Made by a program: the position numbers and the translations under genes | In this document: positions 42,234-50,644 of the stretch, piece by piece | Position numbering within the stretch: the first letter of the stretch is position 1 | Layout of the letters: every line of letters starts with the position of its first letter | Assembly: GCA_902610115.1 (NCBI GenBank) | Contig: CACLUK010000005.1 | Span: forward strand, 1 to 57,222 | Length of the DNA stretch: 57,222 nt | Direction of reading: 5' to 3' | Source of the DNA: an uncultured Pelagibacteraceae bacterium | GTDB lineage: Bacteria; Pseudomonadota; Alphaproteobacteria; Pelagibacterales; Pelagibacteraceae | The notes under the pieces: model-generated | Database searches by the model: none | Seen by the model: the letters and a program-made list of their open reading frames with translations, nothing else | What the model was told of the DNA's origin: nothing

Positions 42234-42842
42234 ATGAAGTTAGTTAAAGATGCAAATAAAAGCTCCACAAAAAAGCCTGAAGTTTCAGATAAACAGGCTG
42301 AAGAGGCATTTAAAACTATTCTTAAATGGATAGGTGAAGATCCTAACAGGGAAGGTCTAGTTGAGACACCTAAGAGAGTAGTCAAAGCTTTTAAGGAATA
42401 TTTTAAAGGCTATCATCAGGATGTTGAAGCTGATTTATCCAAAACGTTTGGAGATGTTGAGGGATACGATGATATGGTAGTTGAAAAAAATATAACACTT
42501 GAAAGTCATTGCGAGCATCACATGGCACCTATAATTGGGGTAGCGCACGTTGCTTATATTCCAAACAAGAAAGTTGTGGGATTAAGTAAATTAGCAAGAA
42601 CGGTAGAAATATTCTCTAAAAGACTTCAAACTCAAGAAAGACTTACGATGCAGGTCGCCAAAACTTTGATGAATTCGTTAGACGCTAAAGGAGTAGCAGT
42701 TACTATTGATGCTGCTCACCAATGTATGACTATGAGAGGCGTCAAAAAAGAAAAAGCAACAACGGTTACTAACTATTTTTTAGGTTCTTTCAGAGAAGAC
42801 TTAGGTATTCAAAATAGATATTTAAGATATATTAAAAAATAA
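42234..42842 (+). CDS. folE: GTP cyclohydrolase I
   Basis: 202 residues. 'LKWIGEDPNREGLVETPKRVVKAF', zinc ligands in 'ESHCEHHMAPIIGVAHVAYIP', 'GLSKLARTVEIFSKRLQTQERLT' and 'CMTMRGVKKEKATTVTNYFLG' with the second zinc Cys. It makes dihydroneopterin triphosphate for folate. Methenyl-folate or deazaflavin cofactors also serve photolyases nearby, a loose link. It abuts acuI with no gap. Confidence 0.95.
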   Translation: MKLVKDANKSSTKKPEVSDKQAEEAFKTILKWIGEDPNREGLVETPKRVVKAFKEYFKGYHQDVEADLSKTFGDVEGYDDMVVEKNITLESHCEHHMAPIIGVAHVAYIPNKKVVGLSKLARTVEIFSKRLQTQERLTMQVAKTLMNSLDAKGVAVTIDAAHQCMTMRGVKKEKATTVTNYFLGSFREDLGIQNRYLRYIKK

Positions 42843-43844
42843 ATGTCTCAAAAATTTAAAGCTGTAGTAATCGATAATCAAAACGAGAAATTTACAAGAG
42901 AAATAAAAGAAATAGATTTAAGCCATTTAAAAGATGGAAATGTTTTAGTAAAAATAGATTTTTCTAGTCTGAACTATAAAGATGCATTAATTTTAAATAA
43001 TGGGGGTAAAATTGTAAGAAAATTTCCATTTGTACCGGGTATTGATTTTTCTGGCACAGTAGTTGAAAGTGAAGATAGTAAATTTAAAAAAGATGATAAG
43101 GTAATTTTGACTGGATTTAGGGTAGGAGAGGCTTTCTTCGGTGGTTTTGCTCAATATGCAAAAGTTGACGCTAATTTTTTGATTAAAATACCAAAAGATT
43201 TAGATACACATAAGTCTATGATGTTAGGTACTGCAGGTTTTACAGCTCTTTTATGTTCTTTTGCGGTAAAAGCTAAAGAGGAATTGTTGTTAGGCGAAAA
43301 AGTAAAAGATGTTTTGGTTACTGGTGCCACAGGTGGTGTTGGAAGTATTGCAGTGATGATTTTATCTAAAATGGGATATGATGTTCACGCTGTAACAGGA
43401 AAACAAGATAAAAAAGACTATCTAAAAGGTTTAGGTGCAAAAAAAATTATAGATAGAAAAGAATTTGAGGGAGAAAGTAAACTTTTAGAAAAAGGAGTTT
43501 GGGATGGAGTTGTTGACACTGTTGGAGGAGCTGCTTTAACAAAAATATTTGCTCAAACAAAACCTGGTGGAATAGTTGCTGCGTGTGGAAATGCAGGAGG
43601 AATAAAAATCAATACAAATGTAATGCCTTTTATAATTAGAGGCGTTAAATTATGGGGTATAGATTCGTCTGGATCCTCAATAAAACGAAGAGAGTTTGTT
43701 TGGGGCGAAGCGGCTAAATTGATTGATTTTTCTAAAGTACAATCATTTACTAAAGAGCTCTCGTTTACTGATCTTTTAGATACTTATCCAAAGCTTCTAA
43801 AAGGTGAGTTTTCTGGAAGAGCTATAGTAAATCCAAATAAATAA
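42843..43844 (+). CDS. acuI: Acrylyl-CoA reductase family oxidoreductase (AcuI/YhdH)
   Basis: 333-residue zinc-independent MDR. 'FKAVVIDNQNEKFTREIKEID', 'LNYKDALILNNGGKIVRKFPFVPGIDFSGTVVES', 'LTGFRVGEAFFGGFAQYAKVDA', NADP site 'VLVTGATGGVGSIAVMIL' and 'WGIDSSGSSIKRREFVWGEA' match AcuI/YhdH. It reduces toxic acryloyl-CoA to propionyl-CoA, important for cells that degrade DMSP. The propionyl-CoA could feed the prpD route. A LysR gene follows 17 bases downstream. Confidence 0.9.
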   Translation: MSQKFKAVVIDNQNEKFTREIKEIDLSHLKDGNVLVKIDFSSLNYKDALILNNGGKIVRKFPFVPGIDFSGTVVESEDSKFKKDDKVILTGFRVGEAFFGGFAQYAKVDANFLIKIPKDLDTHKSMMLGTAGFTALLCSFAVKAKEELLLGEKVKDVLVTGATGGVGSIAVMILSKMGYDVHAVTGKQDKKDYLKGLGAKKIIDRKEFEGESKLLEKGVWDGVVDTVGGAALTKIFAQTKPGGIVAACGNAGGIKINTNVMPFIIRGVKLWGIDSSGSSIKRREFVWGEAAKLIDFSKVQSFTKELSFTDLLDTYPKLLKGEFSGRAIVNPNK

Positions 43845-43861
43845 ACTATAATCATTAAATT

Positions 43862-44752
43862 ATGGATTGGGATAAATTAAAAATCTTTCATACTGTTGCC
43901 GAGGCCTCGAGTTTCACTAAAGCCTCTACGATCCTGAACTTAAGCCAATCCGCAATTAGCCGCCAAATTCAAGGTTTAGAGACCGATTTAAAGGTCCAAT
44001 TATTTGAACGTCACGCTAGAGGATTAGTTCTAACTGAAAATGGCGAGTATCTTTTTAAATCGGCCCATGAGGTTATCTCTAAATTGAAGGATGTTGAGTC
44101 GAACTTAAGCGGTCACAAAGATAAATTAAACGGAAAACTTGTCGTAACCACCGTTGTAAGTTTTGGAACAACATGGCTTACGCCAAGAATAAAAGAATTC
44201 ATGGATCTTCATCCAGGTATAGAAATTGAGTTAATATTTGATGATAGAGAACTAGATTTAGCAACTCGAGAAGCTGATGTAGCTATTAGAATGAGACGAC
44301 CCAAACAATTAAATCTAATACAAAAAAAATTTGTTGATTTCAATTATCATATATATGGCTCAAATGAATATTTAGAAAAAAATGGTTACCCAAAAACTCT
44401 TAAAGATTTAGATAAACATAAATTTATTACTTATGGTAAAGGAGCTCCATCTCCTGTTTACAATCCTGATTGGGTATTGAAAGTAGGTTCGAAAGATGGA
44501 AAAAAAAGAAGATCTTTAATGAAAGTAAATAGTGTTTACGGTCTATTATTAGCTGTTCAAAGCGGAGTTGGTTTAGCTGCACTGCCAGATTATATAACTC
44601 ATAACATTAGTGGCATCACTAAAGTTTTACCAAATGAACCAGGTAAACCGACCGAAACGCATTTCGTTTATCCATCTTCTCTTAAAAGTAATGCAAGACT
44701 TATGGCGTTTAGAAACTTTCTATTTAGTAAGGTTAACGAGTGGAAATTTTAA
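43862..44752 (+). CDS. LysR family transcriptional regulator
   Basis: 296 residues. N-terminal winged helix 'DWDKLKIFHTVAEASSFTKASTILNLSQSAISRQIQGLETDLKVQLFERH', then a LysR-substrate domain with 'GKLVVTTVVSFGTTWLTPRIKEFMDLHPGIEIELIFDD'. Possible control of acuI upstream or of a distant target; the ligand is unknown. The DNA coding for the first about 60 residues is visibly richer in G+C than the surroundings. The rseP GTG lies inside its last 13 bases. Confidence 0.92.
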   Translation: MDWDKLKIFHTVAEASSFTKASTILNLSQSAISRQIQGLETDLKVQLFERHARGLVLTENGEYLFKSAHEVISKLKDVESNLSGHKDKLNGKLVVTTVVSFGTTWLTPRIKEFMDLHPGIEIELIFDDRELDLATREADVAIRMRRPKQLNLIQKKFVDFNYHIYGSNEYLEKNGYPKTLKDLDKHKFITYGKGAPSPVYNPDWVLKVGSKDGKKRRSLMKVNSVYGLLLAVQSGVGLAALPDYITHNISGITKVLPNEPGKPTETHFVYPSSLKSNARLMAFRNFLFSKVNEWKF

Positions 44753-45858
44753 TTTCTTTTATCATACCATTTATAATACTACTTACAGTTGTAGTATTTA
44801 TCCATGAATATGGCCATTATTATTACGCTAGGAAGTATGGGGTAGGTGTCACAGATTTTTCTATAGGCTTTGGTAAAGAAATATTTGGTTTTAACGACAA
44901 GTCGGGTACTCGATGGAAATTTTGCCTTATCCCGCTTGGCGGTTACGTGAAATTTTTTGGCGATAGAAATGTTTTTAGTTATGCAGAGCAAGAGGAATTA
45001 TTAAAGAAATACAGCAAAGAAGATCAAGAAAAATTATTTGTAGTCAAACCTTTGTATCAGAGATCAATTATTGTAGCAGCCGGACCTTTTGCAAATTTTC
45101 TATTAGCAATATTTATTTTTGCATTCATCTACATGTTTGCTGGAAAAGATTTTACTCCTGCTCAAATACAAGAGGTTCAAATAGAAAGTCCTGCTGAAGA
45201 GGCAGGCATTAAATCAGGTGATATTATTCAATCTATAAATGGCAAAAATGTTAACAGTATTATGGAAGTTTCCGCTTTCATTAATTCTTCTTCATCAGAG
45301 ATAATTGATATCGGCATATTAAGAAATGACAGTGAAATTACATTTTCTGTAAAACCTGAAGTGATTAAAGGGGAGGACTCTTTAGGCAATAAAGCAAATA
45401 AAAAGATTATTGGAATAAAAATAGCACCTTTAAATGATGAAATGAATAGAGAAAGATTAGGCCCAGCAACCGCTTTGTTTTATGCTTTTAAAGAGACTTG
45501 GTTTGTAATTGATGCTTCATGGAATTTTATTATTTCAATGTTTAAAGGTACAGGAGACACCACTCAACTAGGGGGCCCTATAAAAATTGCTAAAATAACT
45601 GGTCAGGTTGCAAAAATGGGTTTTATAGCTTTTTTAAGCATTATGGCTTACATATCGATTAGCTTAGGATTTATTAATTTGTTGCCTATTCCGATGTTAG
45701 ATGGAGGACACTTAATGTTTTATGCTTTTGAAAAGGTTTTAGGCAGACCTCTTACTCAAAAGACCCAAGAAGGATTTTTTCGAATCGGTCTTTTTTTGCT
45801 GCTTTCTTTAATGTTTTTTACAACATTTAATGATTTAAAAGACTTAGGCTTGTTTTAA
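44740..45858 (+). CDS. rseP: RIP metalloprotease RseP (site-2 protease)
   Basis: 372 residues. Zinc motif 'HEYGHY' in the first helix, 'IPLGGYVKFFGDRN', a PDZ domain at about 135-215 ('IESPAEEAGIKSGDIIQSINGKNV') and the third ligand motif 'LLPIPMLDGGHLMFY'. It cuts anti-sigma factors and leftover signal peptides in the inner membrane. GTG start at 44740 overlaps lysR. It normally sits with bamA/lpx genes; here HU follows. Confidence 0.93.
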   Translation: MEILISFIIPFIILLTVVVFIHEYGHYYYARKYGVGVTDFSIGFGKEIFGFNDKSGTRWKFCLIPLGGYVKFFGDRNVFSYAEQEELLKKYSKEDQEKLFVVKPLYQRSIIVAAGPFANFLLAIFIFAFIYMFAGKDFTPAQIQEVQIESPAEEAGIKSGDIIQSINGKNVNSIMEVSAFINSSSSEIIDIGILRNDSEITFSVKPEVIKGEDSLGNKANKKIIGIKIAPLNDEMNRERLGPATALFYAFKETWFVIDASWNFIISMFKGTGDTTQLGGPIKIAKITGQVAKMGFIAFLSIMAYISISLGFINLLPIPMLDGGHLMFYAFEKVLGRPLTQKTQEGFFRIGLFLLLSLMFFTTFNDLKDLGLF

Positions 45859-45882
45859 GCCATTTTTTTAATCAAAAAAAGT

Positions 45883-45963
45883 CAATAAAATCAACGATTT
45901 TTGACCACACAATATATTGTGTTGATATTTACGTGAAACACCAAAAAAATGTTGATTTTATTG
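45883..45963 (+). promoter_or_regulatory. HU promoter with nested palindromes
   Basis: -35 TTGACC (45901-45906), 17-base spacer, -10 TGATAT (45924-45929). The spacer holds a perfect 16-base palindrome, ACACAATATATTGTGT (45907-45922). Flanking the whole promoter is a 13-base inverted repeat, CAATAAAATCAAC (45883-45895) and GTTGATTTTATTG (45951-45963). Such a layout suits repressor or HU/IHF self-binding. Seen directly; function is inferred. Confidence 0.65.
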
Positions 45964-46001
45964 GATTTTTATTGAAATTAGAAAATAACTAAGGGGCATA
46001 A

Positions 46002-46277
46002 ATGAATAAAAAACAACTAGTAGCAAAAATATCGTCCACACTGGGTCAAAGCAAGGCTGATGCTGAAAGAACCTTTGACTCGATAACGACTATTATTTTG
46101 GATGCGTTAAAGAATGACGATACTGTGAAAATAGCAGGATTTGGTACTTATAAAGTAGCAAAAAGAAAAGCTCGGGTAGGTAGAAACCCGCGAACAGGTG
46201 AGTCCATTCAAATTGCTGCATCTCAGAAAGTTAAGTTTTTACCAGCTAAAAGCTTAAAAGAAATGTTTAACAGATAA
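46002..46277 (+). CDS. hup: HU family DNA-binding protein
   Basis: 91 residues. 'MNKKQLVAKISSTLGQSKADAERTFDSI' and the beta-arm segment 'GFGTYKVAKRKARVGRNPRTGESIQIAASQKVKF' are diagnostic. It bends and packs DNA. An AAGGGGCATAA ribosome site and a dedicated promoter with palindromes precede it, and a 14-pair hairpin follows, so it is a one-gene transcript. Confidence 0.96.
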   Translation: MNKKQLVAKISSTLGQSKADAERTFDSITTIILDALKNDDTVKIAGFGTYKVAKRKARVGRNPRTGESIQIAASQKVKFLPAKSLKEMFNR

Positions 46278-46287
46278 ACGTTTAATT

Positions 46288-46320
46288 TAGCCCTTATTTG
46301 AAAATCTCAAATAAGGGCTA
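46288..46320 (+). terminator. Perfect 14-pair hairpin after HU
   Basis: TAGCCCTTATTTGA (46288-46301) and TCAAATAAGGGCTA (46307-46320) pair fully over a five-base loop. No T run follows (AACTACTTG). It may end the HU transcript or protect its 3' end from exonucleases after processing. Confidence 0.7.
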
Positions 46321-46415
46321 AACTACTTGCAAAAAATGCATAGCTCAAATTAAGACAATTCAATTCTTTTTCAATATTTAAAATCCTATAACGCTCGCTT
46401 AACAGGGAGTTAGTT

Positions 46416-47708
46416 ATGAAAAAATACTTAGGATACTTTTTAGCGGGCACAGCCATTTATTTTGGTTTTGCTGGTCTTGGTTACGCTGAGACTACAGTGT
46501 CTGCAGAAGTGCAATACATTTTTAATACCCTATTATTTTTAATGTCAGGTTTCTTGGTCATGTGGATGGCCGCAGGTTTCGCAATGTTAGAGTCAGGACT
46601 AGTAACATCAAAATCTGTATCAGCAATCTGTGCAAAAAATATAGGTTTATATTCAATCGCCGGAGTAATGTTCTGGTTGGTTGGTTACAATTTAGCTTAC
46701 GGTATCCCAGAGGGCGGATATATTGGTTCATTTACACCGTGGAGTGATAATTCATCATTAGAGACAGGATATTCTGATGGTTCTGATTGGTTCTTCCAAA
46801 TGGTGTTCTGTGCAACTACAATGTCAATCGTCTCTGGTACATTAGCTGAAAGAATTAAGATCTGGCCATTTTTCTTATTTGCCGCAATTTTAACTGGAAT
46901 AATTTATCCAATTTCAATGGGCTGGCAGTGGGGTGGCGGATGGTTATCAGTCGCTGGGTTCTCAGACTTTGCTGGTTCAACATTAGTACATGCTGCTGGA
47001 GGAGCTGCGGCTCTTGCGGGTGCAATCGTATTAGGTGCTAGAAGTGGCAGATTTTCAGGAAAAGGAGAGGCTAAACCGATGGCACCATTTGCTGCATCAT
47101 CAATTCCGTTAGCAACATTAGGAGTATTTATACTTTGGTTAGGTTGGTTCGGATTTAATGGTGGATCTCAGTTAGCTTCTGGAACGCTAGAAGACGTTTC
47201 AGCAGTAGCAACAATTTATATCAATACGAACTTAGCTGCAGGTGGTGGTGTATTAGCTGCTGCAACAGTATCAAGAGTTATTGGTGGAAAAACTGACGTT
47301 GTAATGATGCTGAACGGCGCAATTGCTGGATTAGTAGGTATTACCGCAGAACCATTAACACCAAGTCCGTTAGCTGCAATCTTCATTGGAGCAATAGCTG
47401 GAGTATTAATGTACTTCTCAACAAAACTATTGTTCAAATTGAAAATTGATGACGTAGTTGGAGCCATCCCAGCACACTTAGTAGCTGGAGTATGGGGTAC
47501 ATTAGCAGTACCATTAACAAACGGAGATGTTACTTTCGGAGCACAATTCTTAGGAACTATCTCAGTTGTGGTATTCGTATTCATAGTCTCGTTTATTGTT
47601 TTCCAAATTATCAAAAATACAATTGGATTAAGAATAAGCAAGGAAGCTGAAAGACTAGGAACTGACAAGGCAGAAGTCGGTGTAATAGCTTACGGTATTA
47701 GAGACTAA
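46416..47708 (+). CDS. amtB: Ammonium transporter (AmtB family), copy 1
   Basis: 430 residues. Leader or first helix 'YLGYFLAGTAIYFGFAGLGYA', then eleven helices with 'WWMAAGFAMLESGLV'-type opening ('VMWMAAGFAMLESGLVTSK'), 'MGWQWGGGWLSVAGFSDFAGSTLVHAAGGAAALAGAIVLG' with the first pore His, and 'VVGAIPAHLVAGVWGTLAVPL' with the second. It takes up NH4+. An AGGGAG ribosome site precedes it. No glnK lies in the window. A terminator separates it from its paralogue. Confidence 0.95.
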   Translation: MKKYLGYFLAGTAIYFGFAGLGYAETTVSAEVQYIFNTLLFLMSGFLVMWMAAGFAMLESGLVTSKSVSAICAKNIGLYSIAGVMFWLVGYNLAYGIPEGGYIGSFTPWSDNSSLETGYSDGSDWFFQMVFCATTMSIVSGTLAERIKIWPFFLFAAILTGIIYPISMGWQWGGGWLSVAGFSDFAGSTLVHAAGGAAALAGAIVLGARSGRFSGKGEAKPMAPFAASSIPLATLGVFILWLGWFGFNGGSQLASGTLEDVSAVATIYINTNLAAGGGVLAAATVSRVIGGKTDVVMMLNGAIAGLVGITAEPLTPSPLAAIFIGAIAGVLMYFSTKLLFKLKIDDVVGAIPAHLVAGVWGTLAVPLTNGDVTFGAQFLGTISVVVFVFIVSFIVFQIIKNTIGLRISKEAERLGTDKAEVGVIAYGIRD

Positions 47709-47742
47709 TTAAAATTCCCTCCCTCGTTAGTTGGGAAAAATT

Positions 47743-47785
47743 ATAAGGCCTGTTTCGGTTCCTCCTTACAGGCCTTATTTATTTT
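47743..47785 (+). terminator. Terminator after amtB copy 1
   Basis: ATAAGGCCTGT (47743-47753) pairs with ACAGGCCTTAT (47768-47778), and a T-rich tail follows (TTATTTT). The core AAGGCCTG is shared with the terminator after copy 2. Confidence 0.85.
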
Positions 47786-47861
47786 ACAAGGCTCGTATGC
47801 ATTTAATTCATGCTTCTAAACTCTGAAATTTGATATCAAGGCTACAAAAAAAGGGGGAAAC

Positions 47862-49151
47862 ATGAAAAAATTAACTTTCATTTTATTAGGTTGTATTTCT
47901 GCTCTACTAATTAGCTCTCAAAGCTTTGCAGAAACTACAATGTCTCAAGAGGGACAATATATTTTTAACTCGTTAGGGTTTTATATTGGTGGAGTGCTAG
48001 TAGCTTTCATGGCAGCAGGTTTCTGTATGCTAGAGAGTGGATTAGTGACAACAAAAAGTGTATCGACAATTGCCGCGAAAAATATAGGTAAATTCGCTAT
48101 ATGTTCGCTTATATTCTTTTTAGTAGGCTATAATTTGGCTTATGGAGTACCAGAGGGCGGCTATGTAGGCTCATTTACTATCTGGACAGACTCCTCTGAT
48201 GCTGAAACAGGCTATTCAGGATATTCAGACTGGTTCTTTCAAACCATGTTTGTGTGTGCAACAGCTTCAATCGTTTCAGGAGCAGTAGCAGAGAGAATTA
48301 AGATTTGGCCATTCTTCATTTTCGCAGCGGTAATGGCAGGAATAATCTATCCAATTTCTATGGGCTGGCAATGGGGTGGAGGCTGGTTAGCAAGCGGCGG
48401 ATTTTCAGATTTCGCTGGATCTACTTTGGTTCACGGATGTGGAGGCGCAGCAGCACTTGCAGGAGTAATAGTCTTAGGTGCTAGAGAAGGAAGGTTTGGT
48501 AGAAAAGGTGAAAAGAGATCTATGCAACCTTTCGCAGCATCAAGTATTCCACTGGTTACCTTAGGAACATTTTTACTTTGGTTTGGTTGGTTTGGATTTA
48601 ATGGTTTTAGCCAATTGGCAATGGGAACTTTTGATGATGTTAATGCAATTTCGAAAATTGCAGTAAATACTCATTTAGCAGGTGCAGCTGGAACTTTCAC
48701 CGGAGCAGCTATTACTAGATTAATTGGTGGTAAAACTGATATTGTAATGATGCTGAACGGTGCATTAGCTGGTCTAGTGGCTATAACAGCAGAACCATTA
48801 ACGCCCGGGCCAATTACTGCGATGTTCATTGGATCTATAGGCGCAATAATAATGTACTTTGGAACAAAGATGTTAGAGAGCTACGGTTTAGACGATGTAG
48901 TTGGAGCTATTCCAGTGCACATGTTTGCTGGTATATTTGGAACGCTCGTAGTTCCTTTAACTAATCCAGATACGTCTTTTGGAACTCAATTTATAGGTAC
49001 AGCATCTGTATGTATATTTAGTTTTGTTTTATCTTGGGCTACCTTTACTGCGCTTAAATCAACTATTGGATTAAGAATTAGTAAAGCTGCTGAGAAACTA
49101 GGAACAGATAAAGCCGAAGTAGGTGTTACTGCTTATTCAATTAGAGACTAA
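47862..49151 (+). CDS. amtB: Ammonium transporter (AmtB family), copy 2
   Basis: 429 residues, collinear with copy 1 over the full length but clearly diverged. Pore His residues lie in 'STLVHGCGGAAALAGVIVLG' and 'VVGAIPVHMFAGIFGTLVVPL'. Signal-like start to 'SQSFAETT'. The C-terminal tail 'GTDKAEVGVTAYSIRD' nearly equals that of copy 1. A very strong AAAGGGGGAAAC ribosome site and a 5' region of about 75 bases give it its own control. Likely an affinity or expression variant for scarce ammonium. Confidence 0.95.
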   Translation: MKKLTFILLGCISALLISSQSFAETTMSQEGQYIFNSLGFYIGGVLVAFMAAGFCMLESGLVTTKSVSTIAAKNIGKFAICSLIFFLVGYNLAYGVPEGGYVGSFTIWTDSSDAETGYSGYSDWFFQTMFVCATASIVSGAVAERIKIWPFFIFAAVMAGIIYPISMGWQWGGGWLASGGFSDFAGSTLVHGCGGAAALAGVIVLGAREGRFGRKGEKRSMQPFAASSIPLVTLGTFLLWFGWFGFNGFSQLAMGTFDDVNAISKIAVNTHLAGAAGTFTGAAITRLIGGKTDIVMMLNGALAGLVAITAEPLTPGPITAMFIGSIGAIIMYFGTKMLESYGLDDVVGAIPVHMFAGIFGTLVVPLTNPDTSFGTQFIGTASVCIFSFVLSWATFTALKSTIGLRISKAAEKLGTDKAEVGVTAYSIRD

Positions 49152-49167
49152 ATATCTCATTAATAGT

Positions 49168-49195
49168 ATAAAGGCCTGAAATTTCAGGCCTTTAT
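49168..49195. terminator. Bidirectional terminator after amtB copy 2
   Basis: A perfect 28-base palindrome built on AAAGGCCTGAAA/TTTCAGGCCTTT. It lies between convergent genes and ends within the stop codon of the minus-strand gene. The stem core AAGGCCTG equals that of the copy 1 terminator. Confidence 0.85.
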
Positions 49196-50214
49196 AACTC
49201 GTTATCCTTCCAAATTTTCTTTAAATCAACCATAGGTGAAACTCCAAATATTGAGTTTATATTCGCACAATGAATTGCAAGAGACGGTATTGGCGATAGA
49301 CATGGATGAAACTTATAAATATTGTGTAAAGGTTTTTCCCAAGGATCAACCCATTCTTTTCCCATTTTTTCTAATTCTAAAAAATATTTATTAATTAATG
49401 TTTTACAAGTCATAAAAGTTACAAGACTTTCTGTAACTAGTCTCCAATGATTTTTTTCTCCTAGGTAGACCCTAGTATTTTCATCTTTCGTATATAAATA
49501 TGGGTAGTCAGAGGGCAATAAAATGATTTCTTTGGAGAATAAAGAATAAAATTTCTCATAACTAAAAATCATTTCGATTATAGAATTTGGAGTGTGCAAA
49601 TAATCATCTTCTACAAAATAAATTAAATCTGCATCTTCATCTTTTGCAATCAATAAAGAATTATAAAAATTTGCCATATTCGAAAATTTAGCTTTTGAGT
49701 AACCATCTTTAATTTTATTCTCAAATTCTTTTAAATTTATTGATATAAATTTATTTTTAATTGTTGATGCCTTTAAAATTTTTTTAATTATATTTAAGTC
49801 TTTTTCAGGCGAATTAGTATCAGACACAACTAATTCAAAATTTATATTTTCAAATTTCTCCTTAGCTTTTTGAGTTGCCTTGATTAATGATCTTAATGTT
49901 CTAAAGGTATATTCATTTTTCTCACTATTGAAAATCCTCCTCTTATTTTGATCCATAATTAGTTCAGACGTACAAGTACGAACTATGATTTTAAGTGACT
50001 GAACTTTCTTTTTAATATTGATTTGACCTAGAGGTATAGTAATTGACTTTTTTCCTTGAATGCTGAGAGTATCATTTAATTCTTTTCCTAATGTTGGAGA
50101 GCTGAAATTAGATTGATCAATAATTTCAAATCCAATAATTCTACAAATTTTAATAAAAATTTTTTTAAATACATTTGTTTTTTTTGTATTTTCTATTTTT
50201 TTCATTCTGGTCAA
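49192..50214 (-). CDS. Glycosyltransferase-like protein (GT-A fold pattern)
   Basis: 340 residues. 'LKIIVRTCTSELIMDQNKRRIF', 'LRSLIKATQKAKEKFENINFELVVSDTNS', 'NFYNSLLIAKDEDADLIYFVEDDYLHTPNSIIEMI' follow the GT-A order, with 'EDD' as the probable metal/nucleotide-sugar site. The C-half has 'HWRLVTESLVTFMTCKTLI' and 'HPCLSPIPSLAIHCANINSIFG'. No surrounding sugar genes, so it is a lone surface-modifying enzyme. Codon 4 (Met, 50205) could be the start. Confidence 0.65.
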   Translation of the reverse strand: MTRMKKIENTKKTNVFKKIFIKICRIIGFEIIDQSNFSSPTLGKELNDTLSIQGKKSITIPLGQINIKKKVQSLKIIVRTCTSELIMDQNKRRIFNSEKNEYTFRTLRSLIKATQKAKEKFENINFELVVSDTNSPEKDLNIIKKILKASTIKNKFISINLKEFENKIKDGYSKAKFSNMANFYNSLLIAKDEDADLIYFVEDDYLHTPNSIIEMIFSYEKFYSLFSKEIILLPSDYPYLYTKDENTRVYLGEKNHWRLVTESLVTFMTCKTLINKYFLELEKMGKEWVDPWEKPLHNIYKFHPCLSPIPSLAIHCANINSIFGVSPMVDLKKIWKDNEL

Positions 50215-50243
50215 ATATATATATTAGTTTATATTCTACTTCT

Positions 50244-50642
50244 ATGAACATTAAATCATCACAACAATTAGTGGAAGAAGCCAACAAATCTATTGAAATA
50301 TTAAGTCCAGAAGAAGTAAAAAAACTGATGGAAAAAAATGAAATCACTTTAATAGATGTAAGAGATATAAGAGAGCTTTGGAGAGAGGGAACAATTGAAA
50401 ATTCCAAACACATTCCAAGAGGAATGCTAGAATTCTGGCTTGATCCTAATAGTAGTTACTACCAAGAAAATAAAATCAACGACTCGAAAAAGATGGTTTT
50501 TTTCTGCGCGATGGGTTTTAGATCTGCTTTGGCTACCAAAGCCTTGGTAGATATGGGTTTTAAAAATGTAGCCAATGCTAATGGTGGGTTTGAAGCACTA
50601 AAAAATGCAGGGCTTAAAGTAATTAAGAAAGATAAAAAATAA
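50244..50642 (+). CDS. Rhodanese-like domain protein
   Basis: 132 residues from ATG 50244; the longer frame from 50175 overlaps the divergent gene and only adds hydrophobic residues. 'ILSPEEVKKLMEKNEITLIDVRDIRELWREGTIENSKHIPRGML' and active-site loop 'FFCAMGFRSALATKALVDMGFKNVANANGGFEAL' (catalytic Cys in CAMGFRS). Single-domain sulfurtransferase of unknown acceptor. Convergent with the DsbA-like gene (two-base gap). Confidence 0.9.
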   Translation: MNIKSSQQLVEEANKSIEILSPEEVKKLMEKNEITLIDVRDIRELWREGTIENSKHIPRGMLEFWLDPNSSYYQENKINDSKKMVFFCAMGFRSALATKALVDMGFKNVANANGGFEALKNAGLKVIKKDKK

Positions 50643-50644
50643 TT

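Noticed and set aside
47216..47668. 150-codon minus-strand frame in amtB copy 1
   Set aside because: Mirror frame of a strongly conserved transporter gene; Thr/Pro/Asn-rich composition is typical of antisense translation.
46416..49151. Tandem amtB genes as an assembly duplication
   Set aside because: The copies differ throughout at both DNA and protein level.
47743..49195. Paired AAGGCCTG hairpins as ends of a mobile element
   Set aside because: No transposase and no target duplication; each hairpin sits right after an amtB stop and works as a terminator.
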